From Gentiana macrophylla (lineage: Eukaryota > Streptophyta > Magnoliopsida > Gentianales > Gentianaceae): a stretch of 64,000 bases of DNA. The notes under the pieces are model-generated. The model had not been told where the DNA came from. It was given only the letters and a program-made list of their open reading frames with translations, and ran no database searches. The position numbers were made by a program, and so were the translations under genes. Below, piece by piece: positions 22,048 to 31,970 of the stretch; within the stretch, counting starts at the first letter, position 1; each line of letters begins with the position of its first letter. The stretch is taken from the NCBI GenBank assembly GCA_026214975.1, contig JAOBSW010000148.1, positions 1 to 64,000 of the forward strand, read 5' to 3'.

Positions 22048-22326
22048 CTCCCTCCATCCCAATTTTTTTGAGACTTATTCTTTTTTTGGCTGTCCCAAAA
22101 TAAGTCTCATAACTCAAAATAGACTTAAAGTTTTTGTTTTAATTGCATAAATTACCCTAACTTATTAATTGATGCCTCTTAAATATTGTGAAAATAATAA
22201 TACTACATATAAAAAGGTGAAAAAGATAAATTAGTTAAGTTTTAAATGACTAGACAACTCATTAATTGATGTCTCCTTAAATCTTGTGAGTTACAAAATG
22301 TCCCAAACAAATTGGGACGGAGGGAG
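22048..22326. mobile_element. Stowaway MITE
   Basis: 279 bp. Terminal inverted repeats CTCCCTCCATCCCAA and TTGGGACGGAGGGAG, flanked by a TA duplication (22046-22047 and 22327-22328). This is the classic Stowaway signature (Tc1/mariner group). It lies in what would have been the first intron of the left LBD copy. Confidence 0.92.
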
Positions 22327-22359
22327 TATTTTATATATATATATCATTATGGGTGGTAC

Positions 22360-22512
22360 CTGGAGCATCTTTGCAAAATTGCTAGCACCATAAATTTTGT
22401 GAACATACAGAAATCTTTGAGGATCATTTTGAGGAAAATATGTGGAAAAAATACATGTAGAAGGGCATTTTTTTCTGAAATATTTACATCCAGCACAACT
22501 GCTTGAAGTCAT
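22360..22512 (-). pseudogene. LOB-domain (LBD) first exon, left copy
   Basis: 51 codons from ATG (22512-22510) to a CAG|GTACC splice-donor-like end at 22360. The peptide begins MTSSSCAGCKYFRKKC and keeps the C-x2-C-x6-C-x3-C block that defines LBD transcription factors, then a YFPQNDPQRF segment, VHKIYGASNFAKMLQ (start of the GAS block). Introns at this point are common in LBD genes. No second exon follows: the intron side runs into a TA repeat and the Stowaway MITE, so the GAS-block remainder and coiled coil are absent. It is the better preserved of two inverted copies. Confidence 0.8.
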
Positions 22513-22805
22513 TTTTGTTTCTAAGAAAAAAGACAATCAAATTTAACACTTTAAGCACAAGAAAGAATGAGAAGAAGAGACTCTGATGTGTTGTTTCTGT
22601 GTTTTCACCTTTACAAACCCTTCCTATTCATAGTTGAAAAATCATCTCACCGGCACCTTCGTCAACTCTGAAATTGACCCATTAGAAGTTTTATCTCACT
22701 CAACGTAGAACATTTAATTTATCGAGATGATCTCTGATTTCTTTCCTTATCTCTTTCGAAACTTTAGGTGATCATCTCCCAAGTTCATGAAATCTCGATT
22801 TGGAA

Positions 22806-22809
22806 TCTT

Positions 22810-22856
<47 letters not shown>
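22806..22856. repeat. (AT)n microsatellite at the LBD palindrome centre
   Basis: About 50 bp of pure AT/TA at the hinge between the two LBD arms. Confidence 0.9.
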
Positions 22857-22860
<4 letters not shown>

Positions 22861-23170
22861 AAAAGCTTGACGATTCAAGATCGAGATTTCATGAATGTTG
22901 GAGATGATCATTTAAAGTTTCAAACGAGATGCGGAAAGAAATCAAAGAGCATCTTGACAAATTAAATATTTTACGTTGGATGAGATGAGGCTAGCTTCTA
23001 ATGGGTCGATTTCCGAAGTGATGAAAATGCACGTGAGGTGATTTTATATAGAAAGAGGATGCAAATTGCGAAAACACAAAAACAATACCCCAAAGTCTCT
23101 TATTATTCTCGTTCTTTCTTTTATTTAAAGTGTTAGAAGTTCGATTGAGACATTCTTCGTAAAAACAAAA

Positions 23171-23350
23171 ATGAATTCAAGCAATTGTTTTGGATGCATG
23201 TATTTCAAAGTAAAATGTTCTCTTTTTTTTTTTTGAGAACAAGTAAAATGTTCTTCAACATGTATTATTTACTCACATATTCCGCCAAACGATTCTCAAA
23301 GACCACTGTATGTTCACAAAATTTATGGTGCTAGCAATGTTGCAAAGATG
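23171..23350 (+). pseudogene. LOB-domain first exon, right copy with insertion
   Basis: ATG at 23171, then MNSSNCFGCMYFKVKC, keeping the first three Cys of the LBD block. A 33-bp insertion (23222-23254) adds a TGA stop at 23234. Beyond it the LBD frame resumes and keeps the fourth Cys and VHKIYGASNVAKM. The splice donor seen in the left copy is gone (TTTCATTTA instead of CTCCAGGTA). About 80 per cent similar to the left copy by eye. Confidence 0.75.
23222..23254 (+). repeat. 33-bp micro-insertion with target-like duplication
   Basis: AAGTAAAATGTTCT is present on both sides (ending 23221 and 23254) of a short T12-containing filler (CTTTTTTTTTTTTGAGAAC). On the opposite strand this is a short sequence with an A tail. 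Confidence 0.55.
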
Positions 23351-23362
23351 TTTCATTTACTT

Positions 23363-23366
<4 letters not shown>

Positions 23367-23418
<52 letters not shown>
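23367..23418. repeat. (TA)n microsatellite
   Basis: About 50 bp of pure TA directly after the right LBD arm. Confidence 0.9.
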
Positions 23419-23419
<1 letters not shown>

Positions 23420-23421
<2 letters not shown>

Positions 23422-23605
23422 CGCTCCGCTCTTTCGACTGATTGTTCGCATCGGATCTCAGGTTCTCTATTGCACTCCCTAAATACAGCTTTACAGCCTT
23501 GCTTCCCATTGTAATTGCCATTTGATTTGAAGCTAGTCTCCACCCCGAATCAAAAGCATCAAATGCACAAACATCCGAGCAAGCACTCCAGTCGATGGGA
23601 ATCAA
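23420..23605 (-). pseudogene. unidentified gene fragment
   Basis: Minus-strand frame of about 60 codons (SACSDVCAFDAFDSGWRLAS.. to ..IENLRSDANNQS) before it runs into the TA repeat. Upstream on the minus strand a TTACTTACAG|C acceptor-like site precedes the frame (about 23610). Codon content looks gene-like rather than transposon-like, but I do not recognise the protein. It may be a captured exon or a chance frame. Confidence 0.3.
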
Positions 23606-23679
23606 AAGCTGTAAGTAAATAAGGCAGATCTTGTCTACTCAACCCGCAGAGAGGTAGCGAGTTGTAAGAGCACGCATAC

Positions 23680-23740
23680 ATTATGTATATATGTGTATAT
23701 ATATGTGTATACGTATATATATACGTATATATATATATAA
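23680..23740. repeat. TATGTG/TATACG compound microsatellite
   Basis: Alternating ATATGTGTAT and ATACGTAT phrases, just outside the left end of palindrome J. Confidence 0.8.
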
Positions 23741-25414
23741 AATGTTCGGCTGCTTCATTTCCTTTCTTCTTAATAATCTACTGTCCCCCTCAAAAAAAAA
23801 TCTACTGTTTTATTTATTATTTTCAATCCCAGAAGAATTTTAGTTTCCACGACATACATTTACGAGTTAGCCTGTAGTCATATGATACATGGATATTTCT
23901 GTCGAGTAGCGTGTTTATTATCCGAAACGTATTTGATATAGATACGTACCGGATGTTTATGATACACACTAATGACAAATTTAAGTATTTTAAAAAATTG
24001 GATACAATATTCTTATATGCATATATGTTTAAAACTCGGATACGGGGAAATAAAATATCATGTTGAAATCTGACATGCCTTAAAATCCGAGATTCGTGTA
24101 TTCATAAATGTCACATGGACAAATGAATGTAGTAACTTGATTAAATATTTTACGGGATGGCGAGGACGATGTGCCAGAAGCGTCATATTTCACTATATTT
24201 GGTTGGCGTAATTACTGTTTTGTGAAACCGGAATTTTTATTAATTACTATTTTTGTCAACGTATTTGGTAAAGCTTCTGTATTGGGATTGAGATCACTTT
24301 CTAGATTATTAAAATTTCTTTTTGAATAGTTCAATCGGTGTGGGATCACTTTCTAGATTATGATGTGTTTATTTTTTTTAACGATCGCATCTATCTAATT
24401 TGATATGTAACTCAATATAAATAGAACAACATTACAACTATTTTTAGTTTAATTTAATCAAAAAATCTCGTGTTGAAAAAGACGGCTTATCTTTGATAAA
24501 AGAAAGCGATCTAGTGGTGATAGAGAAAATTGCAGGCTTTCTGGCATTAAGATTCTATATATATAAACCTAACCGGAGTAATATACATAGATATGTTACA
24601 AATACTAAGCCACGTTGATTTCAACAGAAGGTATGGGCAACATGGCTGAAATAAGAAAGGGTATCTAGGATAGATTTGTTTCTCTTATCGAATGTGGTTA
24701 TTAATCATATTTTACCCGTGCATAATCTCAGTTTTTGCAACCCCTTGATGGAAGGCAGAAGATCGAGCCTTTATGGCTTCGATTTGTTGACGATTCGATG
24801 TTAAAGATGAATCCTTTCTTTTTCTATATCGAATATCAAGTATTTTTACTGATTTGAGTAGTATTATGCTCTGATTTTGTGCCATGTGCTGTGATTGCAG
24901 ATCAATTGACCAAGAAACACATGATAAATGTGAAGTCTGGTTCTAAAATGGTTAAAGATTGAATCTTGCATCAGAATAAACCATATTATGATATAGATGA
25001 GAATGGTGAAATTCTAATTATGCAAATCCATAAAATGGAAAGAGTTGAATACCATAAATATATTTTTCTGAACAAATATCATCTCTCCAAAATTTGAAAT
25101 TCTTTTCCTACCACATTTACACTTATAAATAGTCCTTCAAATATTTCTAAGTAAGAATACAAAAATACCCATGTATGATTTACACATCCTTTTTGTCTAG
25201 GCAAACCTTTTTAATTTTTCCCAAATATTTATTCATCCATACTCAAATATCACATAAAAATCCACAAGAACATCGTAACTCATACAACGAAATTCATGGC
25301 TTTATGCTTATACACATAAAGCCAAATTTTATGGTTGTGAGCAATATTTTTGGAATATGATGTTTCCTATGCAATTTTTGCGAATTTAAGTTGGTATTGG
25401 TCACCAAAAAAAAC

Positions 25415-25800
25415 ACAGCCAACCTATATGAACTCGACAGGAGCAGGCGAATCGACTCGAAGCTACTATGATCGATTCGTCGCAATATATGATCAGACGA
25501 TGGCCCTGTATGACACAATGGTCATGAAATGCTTCCAAAGCGGTCTTGCATAGGGCCTTCTCAAGTCTGACTTCGCAGTCAGATGTCCGAGCAACTTACA
25601 AGACATGCTGGCTTTCGCCCGCTAATGAAGCGCTTCTGAGGTCGTCCCATCAGCCAACAAGGCCAAATATAAGGTTGAGGTCATTCGCCCAATGATGGCG
25701 TCGACCAGAATCGGGAGATGAAGAAACCCAAAAAGTTCAAAAAGGAGCATTTTACCCCTCTAACTGCTCTATTGGCACAAATACTCGCAGTATTTCGTCG
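25415..25800 (+). pseudogene. Ty3/gypsy gag fragment in the left arm of J
   Basis: Readable in shifting frames: STRSYYDRFVAIYDQTMALY, then KCFQSGL, CPSNLQDMLAFAR, and NREMKKPKKFKKEHFTPLTA. The capsid-end pattern (YYDRF.., then PSNLQDML.., then a charged linker and a FTPL segment) resembles gag of Tat/Retand-type elements. Stops interrupt it. It points toward the palindrome centre, tail to tail with the right-arm copy. Confidence 0.5.
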
Positions 25801-26230
25801 CATCCCACTCACCCCACGGGTCGAGCATCATTGAGAGAGGCTCCAGAAGATCTCCCCTGACTTCGCTCATTATTTGTGCCAAGGGAGCAGTTAGAGGGGT
25901 AAAATGCTCATCTTTGAACTTTTTGGGTTTCTTCATTTCCCGATTCCGGCCGACGCCCTCATTGGGCGAGATGACTTCAGCCTTATCTTTGGCCATTTTG
26001 GCTGATCGGACGACTCAAAAGCGCTCCATTTGCGAGCGAAAGCCAACATGTCTTGTAGGTTGTTCGGACATCTGAATGCGAACTCTCACTTGAGAAGGCC
26101 CTATACAAGACCGCTTTGGAAGCATTTCATGACCATTGTATCATTTAGGCCCCTCGTCTGATCATAGACCGCGATGAATCGATCATAGTAGCTTCGAGTC
26201 GATTCGCCTACTCCTTGTCAGATCTCATAT
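25769..26230 (-). pseudogene. Ty3/gypsy gag fragment in the right arm of J
   Basis: The open part (25996-25769) reads NREMKKPKKFKDEHFTPLTA, then PLAQIMSEVRGDLLEPL and ATKYCEYLC. This fits the linker and a decayed first part of a KYCxFH-type zinc region of Tat-group gag. It crosses the spacer and ends at the left-arm copy. Upstream on the minus strand the capsid end (YYDRF) is visible near 26200. Confidence 0.5.
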
Positions 26231-27092
26231 AGGTCGGCATATGTTTTCCTTGGCTGACCAACCGACTTAAATTCCGCAAAAATTGCATAGAAAACATCAT
26301 TTCATAAAAAAAATTGCTCAAAACCCTAAAATTTTGCTTTAAGTGTATAAGTATTAAAGCCATGAATTTTGCTGTATGAGTTACGATGTTCTTGTGGATT
26401 TTTGTGTGATATTTGAGTATGGATGAAATAAGTATTTATGAAAATTAAAAAGGTTTGAAAAGACAAAGAGGATGGGTAATCATACATGGGTATTGTTGTA
26501 TTCTTACTTTGCAATATTTGAAGGACTATTTATAGGTGTAAAACTAGGAAAATGTGGTTGGAAAAGAATTTCAAAATTTGGACAGATAAAATTTGTATAG
26601 AAAAATATATTTATGGTAATCTTTCCATTTCGTGGATTTGCATAATTAGAATTTCATCATTCTCATCTATTTCATAATCTGGTTGATTCTGATGCAAGGT
26701 TCAACCTTGAACCAGTTTAAAACTAGACTTCATGTTTATCACGTGTTTCTTGGTCAATTTATCTGCAATCACAGCACATAGCTTAAAATCAGGACATAAT
26801 ACTATTCAAATCAGTTAAAATACTTGATATTCGATGTTGAAAAGGAAATGATTCATCTTTAACATCGAATCATCTGCAAACCGAAGCCATAAAGACTCGA
26901 TCTTATGCCTTTCATCAAGGGGTTGCAAAAACAGAGATTAGGCATGAGGAAAATGTGATTAAGAACCACATTCGGGAGGAGAAACAAATCTATCCTAAAC
27001 CCTTTCTTATTCCAGCCATGTTGTCAAGACCTTCTTTTAAAATCAATGTGGCTTAGTATTTGTAACAGAGCTATGTGCATTACTTCAGTTAG

Positions 27093-27147
<55 letters not shown>
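27093..27147. repeat. (TA)n microsatellite
   Basis: About 54 bp of TA in the right arm of J; the corresponding left-arm position (around 24555-24570) has only a short TATATATA. Confidence 0.85.
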
Positions 27148-27152
<5 letters not shown>

Positions 27153-27875
27153 GTGATGTTGTTCTATTTATATTGAGTTACATGTCAAATAAGATAGATG
27201 CGATCATTGAAAAGAAATAGACACATCATAATCCAGAAAGTGATCCCAATCCGATCGAACTATTCAGAAAGAAATTTTAATAATCTAGAAAGTGATCCCA
27301 ATCCCAATCCAGAAGCGTTACCAAATACGTTTACAAAACAGTAATTAATAAAATTTTCGGTTTCCCAAAACATTACGCCAACCAAATATACCAAAGTATT
27401 TGGTAACGCTTCTGACACATCGTCCTTTGTTGGCGTAAAATATTTAATCAAGTTACTACGTTCATTTGTCCATGTGACATTTATGCATATATGAATCTCG
27501 GATTTTAAGGCATGTAGATTTCAGCATGTTGCCCATGGAGTAATATTTATGCATATACGAATCTCGGATTTTAAGGCATGCCAGATTTCAACATGATTTT
27601 TTTTTTCCCATATCTGAGTTATAAGCATATATACATATATGTATCTACGAATATTATATCCAATTTTTAAAATTTATAAAGTTATCATTAGTGTGTATAA
27701 TAAATATCCGGTATGTATCTATATCATATACGTATCGGATAAAAAACACGCTACTTGATATTAACATCCATGCATCATAAGATTACAAGCTAACTCGTAA
27801 AAGAGTGTTGTGAAAACTAAAATTCTTTGGGAATGAATATAATAAATAAAACTACTAGATTATTCAAAATATTGT

Positions 27876-28134
27876 GACGTATTCTTCTGATGTATTCTTT
27901 TACCTTATTCTCATGGTTCGTCTTTGTTTTTAATATTTTAATTTTTAGTATTATGATGGCCAGCGTGTTCAGCCCCATAACCGGTTAAAACACATCTTTA
28001 AATAGGCAAATGATAAAATCCATTTTTCACTCTAAACTTGCCCCCTTTTTAAAAAAATAAGAAATATTTCCGTCCTTCCATTTCGATTAGGCCAGCGACA
28101 TCATCACCATCGTCTCTCTATTGAGATATAAACA
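27876..28134. other. AT-rich spacer
   Basis: No recognisable feature between palindrome J and copia remnant F. Confidence 0.4.
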
Positions 28135-29681
28135 CTTCCACTTCCTACACTGAAGCCTCTAAACACCCGAATTGACGTAATGCTATAAGAGAGGAAATCG
28201 ACGTGTTGTTACGCAACCAGACCTGAGATCTTGTTCCTCCGCATCCTCGTATGAATATTGTTGTCAATAAATGGGTTTATCGCACTAAATGTCATGCAGA
28301 TGGTCGTTTTAGCGTCACAAGCCCTGCCTTGTGGCCAAGGGTTTTCATCAAGCCGGAGGAGTTGATTTCACTGACACTTTTAGCCCAGTTGTCAAACCGG
28401 TCACTATTCGTCTTCTTTTGTCTATTGTTGTTTCGTAGGGTTGGTCTCTTCGACATTTGGATATTCAGAATGCTTTCCTCCATGGGCATTTATCTGAGCC
28501 CGTCTATAAGCAGTAGCCGCAGAGGTTTGTTCACCCCGATTATCCTGATTTTGTTTGCCGTCTTCGCCACAGTCTTTATGGCCTCCGTCAGGCCTCACGT
28601 GCTTGGTTCTCTCGCTTCACTGATGTGTTGACTCAGTTTGGGTTTGTCGGCTCTAAAGCTGACACTTCATTATATATTTATTCCCGTGATGGTGCTCGTG
28701 TTTATATTCTGAGTTATGTCGATGATATTGTTATTACTAGCTCGTCGTCTTTTTTGTTGAGAAGGTTATCTCTTATCTTGGTCGGCACTTTCCGGTTAAG
28801 GACGTTGGTTCTTTGTCCTATTTTCTTGGCATTGATGTGCTTCCTACCTCCGATGGATTGTTTCTCACTTAGCTATCTGTCTTTCAGCTTCTGCAGCATG
28901 CCTTTCTGGACAATTCCAAGCCTTTTCAGACTTCTATGTCGGCTTCTACCCGTCTTGCACTTGACGATGGCCCTCTCTACGCCGATCCTTTGCTTACCGC
29001 ACTATTGTTGGCGGCCTATAGTATCTCAGTTTCACTCGGCCTGACATTGCTTTCGCGGTCCACAAGGTTAGTAAGTATATGCATGCGCCTACCAAAACTC
29101 ATTGGGTTGCCGTTAAACGTATTCTTCGGTATCTTAAGCACACAATCTCCGATGGTCTCTTCTTCTCCGGCCGGTCCTCTATTTCGCTCTGGGCTTATTC
29201 TGACTTTGATTGGGCTGCTGACAGTGATAATCGCTGTTCTGTTGGGGCGTATTGTGTCTTCCTTGGTGATAATCTCATTAGTTGGCGTAGTAAGAAACAC
29301 TTGATGGTTTCCAAGAGTGGCACTTAGGCCAAGTATAAGACTCTTTCTAACACCACCGCAAAACTCCAGTGGCTTTGCAGTCTTCTTTGTGAGATGCACG
29401 TTCCATTGTCTTCTCCGCCTACTCTATGGTGCGATAATATTAGCGCCACCTACCTTGCTCACAATCTAGTGTTTCATGCCCGCATGAAGCACATAGAGAT
29501 CGAATTCCACCATGTTCGCAAATTAGTTGCTGCCTGCAAGCTCGGCATCTCTTTTATCTCCTTGAAGGATCAGTTGGTTGATGTCCTCACCAAACCGTTG
29601 GCACAACCTCAGCTTGCTAGTTTAAAGTCCAATCTCCGTATTTGGCCTCTTCCCAAGGGATTGTGGGGGCGTCGTGAATAA
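28135..29681 (+). pseudogene. F: copia RT-RNase H remnant
   Basis: Begins inside the RT N-terminus (TEASKHPN..RNAIREEID) and runs to the pol stop at 29679-29681. RT motifs in changing frames: NKWVYRTKCHADG, a LDIQNAFLHG-like segment near 28455, YGLRQAS-like near 28575, FGFVGSKADTSLYIYSRDG and the catalytic Y-V-D-D at 28715-28726. RNase H follows (KTHWVAVKRILRYLKHTISD near 29095, WAYSDFDWAADSDNR, SAEAEY region lost, then LWCDNISATYLAHN) and the end KPLAQPQLASLKSNL. Two Trp codons (near 28172 and 28223) are now TGA and one Gln is TAG, all consistent with C-to-T decay. Related to H. Gag and integrase are absent. Confidence 0.87.
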
Positions 29682-29815
29682 TATTAGGTCTAGTTAAATA
29701 TTATTATTATTTGTATTTTATTATGTCTTGTTGGCCAAGTCGGCTTGAGCCTATATATTTGTATCTACACTATTCAGTTAAATCAATGAAATACAATACA
29801 CTTTAAATTATGTTA
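29675..29815 (+). repeat. 3' LTR of F
   Basis: Follows the purine-rich GGGATTGTGGGGGCG; starts TGAATAATATTAGG and overlaps the pol stop. Contains a TATATATTTGTATC phrase and CAATGAAATACAATAC near the end. The right limit is set by the primer site at 29816. The usual ..CA end is not preserved. Confidence 0.65.
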
Positions 29816-29830
29816 TGGTATCAGAGCCAG
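29816..29830 (+). other. tRNA-Met-type primer-binding site after F's LTR
   Basis: TGGTATCAGAGCCAG matches the 3' complement of initiator tRNA-Met for 15 bases. Its position after a 3' LTR implies that this LTR also served as the 5' LTR of a following copy, or that a related element is joined here. The next bases, GAGTTCGAACCC, also resemble a tRNA B box, so a short SINE-like piece is an alternative. Confidence 0.6.
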
Positions 29831-29889
29831 AGGTCATGAGTTCGAACCCTGGTGTGAATATTATTTTCCCAATTATATTATGCAAGTAT

Positions 29890-29994
29890 TGTGAGAGATT
29901 GCCCACCCTTAAATGTATAAGGAAATATAGTAGCACCTTTACTAACACCAATTAGTTTTAGTAGAACGGTAATCGCTTTATCCTAACATGGTAT
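29890..29994 (+). repeat. TRIM-like LTR with interrupted primer site
   Basis: TGTGAGAGATTG at 29890 to ..ATCCTAACA at 29988 (99 bp), followed by TGGTAT, the first six bases of a Met primer site, where element A inserted. The phrase CCAATTAGTTTTAGTAGAAC is of the kind found near the ends of plant TRIM and LARD LTRs. Confidence 0.5.
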
Positions 29995-30139
29995 TGTTAG
30001 GAAATCTACGCGAGAACACAACGGAATTTAAAATTTAATTTCCTTTTACCAAGATCGATTTCGTTTATAAAACAAGCATAAAAGAAGTAGACGAGAGAAT
30101 ACCTTGGTTGATCCAATTGAATCGACGCTTTGTCTATGG
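29995..30139 (-). repeat. A 3' LTR, segment 1 (U5 end)
   Basis: Starts TGTTAGGAAATCTACGCG, matching 50118 onwards for about 140 bp until B interrupts it at 30140. The last five bases TATGG are B's target duplication. Confidence 0.85.
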
Positions 30140-31956
30140 TGTTAGTAATACCATCCGCAACGGAAGCGATTTAAGGATCTAGATCTATAAATTACACGTA
30201 ATAAAATAACTAGATCTACTCTACAAGGGGGTTGTAGAACATACCTCTTGGATCTCAAAATCCAAGTTGAAGAACTGCAAAAGGAAGAATGAAAGAAGAC
30301 GTGAAGAGCACCACGATCTTCCGTACGTGTGATCCAAGCAACTCCCGGTGGAAGGAAATTCTCATCTCGAATCCTCCCTATATGCTACCCGGAAAAACCT
30401 CCAAGATTTTCCCTCAACCCCTTGGCCGAAATTTTCTTCTCCTCTCTAAGAGGTAGAAGTCGAAATTTATCTCGTGTTTTAGGCTTGGGAGAACTCTCTT
30501 TATATAGGAGAGTAATCCTTGTCCTCCAAGGATTTTATTTTGCAAATAAATAAATACAATAAATAAAAGATAATCCCATAATATTCTAGAAGAAATCTAG
30601 AATAATATTTATCTTTAATTCTTACCATAAATATTTGTCCAATAAATATTTTTTGCACATATCTTAAAACAATTTCTTGTTTCCTAAAACATGAGGGGGG
30701 CCGAAAATTCTTATTTGTGACCTAGTCACAATAATTTCGACTAACACACTAAATTGGGCCAAGATTAAGAAAAATGTCTTTTTCACATATTTAATTATTT
30801 AGCCCAACTAATTTAATAGTTAACTAAACAATTAATTCACATATCGTTTTAATTAAATTCTAATAAGAACTAAATTAATATTATTAGGATTCGACGTCCA
30901 GAAATAGCTATGCTATATTGGGAGCACGTCGGGGACCATGGACTTATAATTAGCGGCTCCGATAAATGAAATAAATAATTATCTTACTTAACATAATAAT
31001 TATATTCGATAAATCAATCACAGAATATGCCACCATAATCCCGTGATCGCACTCCTCCGATTATGAGATTATATTTATCTCCTCACGAGAATGATAATAA
31101 GCGCCCATTGATATAATCATTACATATGGATTAATCCTCCATAGATCGCTCATTCTAAATCGTGAAGTTACCGTTAACCCTTTTAGAACCTCTTATCCTT
31201 ATTTACCATTAACCCCTAGTGATCAATTAATTCATACAACTCACCGATAGCTAATCGTGTAATATGAACTCGCATACGATCGATCGCTTTCTAGGATTAA
31301 CAAATAAAGGAATCGTTTCATTTACTTCCATAAATGGAAGGAATGGATTCCGTATCTGTGATAACACGTACTACTCACTCAATCCAAAGACAATGCCAAG
31401 ATGGGGTAATTCGCACCACGACTCGGTGTAATCTTTAACCGCCAAGTCAAACCTCATACCGATTCAAGCGCTTGATCGTGATCACCTCAAGATTAAGATA
31501 TATCAATAAATACGATCATCGATTGATTCGATAAGACTTCTCGATTATAGAATTATATCGTGAACTCTAATCAAATCGGTCCAGCCTTATATGATATATC
31601 TATCATATATAAATGCCCCACTAGGTTCTCTTAACCGAAAGTCCGGATAAGACAATCACACCTATTATGTTCTGGGCGCATTAATAGCACGTTAAAGGAG
31701 AGACCAGATACTCTCGATTACCTCACTACGGGCGAATTGTATTTTAAGTACATCTTCACTAACTCAATCCTCCCGTGTATATCCCATACAATCGAAAGTT
31801 AAGTGATTACATAAACGATATACTTTAGGGTTTTTCAGTAGTGTAAATACTATTGTCACATCGGTGAATATGAGAATAATAAATATGAATAATAATATCA
31901 TTTCATTTATCAAATAAAACAATTACAAAATTGTCTTTCGGGCATAACACCTAACA
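30140..31956 (-). repeat. 3' LTR of B
   Basis: 1817 bp, TGTTAG..CTAACA ends. Contains on the minus strand a TATATAAAG box (about 30498-30506). Keeps the ancestral arrangement in 30260-30605 that is inverted and shortened in the other LTR. Confidence 0.88.
30498..30506 (-). promoter_or_regulatory. TATA box of B's LTR
   Basis: Minus strand TATATAAAG inside CTCCTATATAAAGAGAG. Present only in the 3' LTR; the 5' LTR has lost it. Confidence 0.5.
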
Positions 31957-31970
31957 ATCTCCCACTTGCA
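31957..31970 (-). other. polypurine tract of B
   Basis: Minus strand GCAAGTGGGAGAT adjoining the LTR start TGTTAGG. This is the GTGGGAGA-type tract usual in copia. Confidence 0.8.

Larger units (their letters stand above)
22360..23350. repeat. head-to-head inverted duplication of an LBD 5' region
   Basis: Two arms of about 450-490 bp (22360-22805 and 22860-23350), each holding an LBD first exon and roughly 300 bp of its upstream region, separated by an AT microsatellite. The two upstream regions are recognisably similar base for base (for example ATCGAGATTTCATGAA near the centre on both arms and AATGGGTC near 22680 and 23000). Both copies are therefore divergently oriented from a common centre. 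Confidence 0.78.
23770..27875. repeat. J: 4.1-kb imperfect palindrome (inverted duplication)
   Basis: The left arm (about 23770-25795) reads as the reverse complement of the right arm (about 25866-27875) along its whole length. Outer pairs: TTTTATTTATTAT.. AGAATTTTAG (23808-23845) with CTAAAATTCT..AATAAATAAAA (27825-27858). Middle pair: GATTTGTT..TTAATCA against the reverse at 26960. Inner pair: GAGCATTTTACCCCTCTAAC (25745) with GTTAGAGGGGTAAAATGCTC (25890). The spacer is about 70 bp. Arms have diverged by substitutions and small indels, and a long (TA)n sits only in the right arm (27093-27147). Confidence 0.82.

Noticed and set aside
22768..22965. Open frame with a long Tyr-Ile repeat
   Set aside because: Translation of the (AT)n microsatellite at the LBD palindrome centre; same for the frames around 23331-23605 beyond the possible exon and at 23683.
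29816..29860. tRNA gene or certain SINE
   Set aside because: A B-box-like phrase is present, but no full cloverleaf and no clear A box at the right distance; the primer-site reading is simpler.
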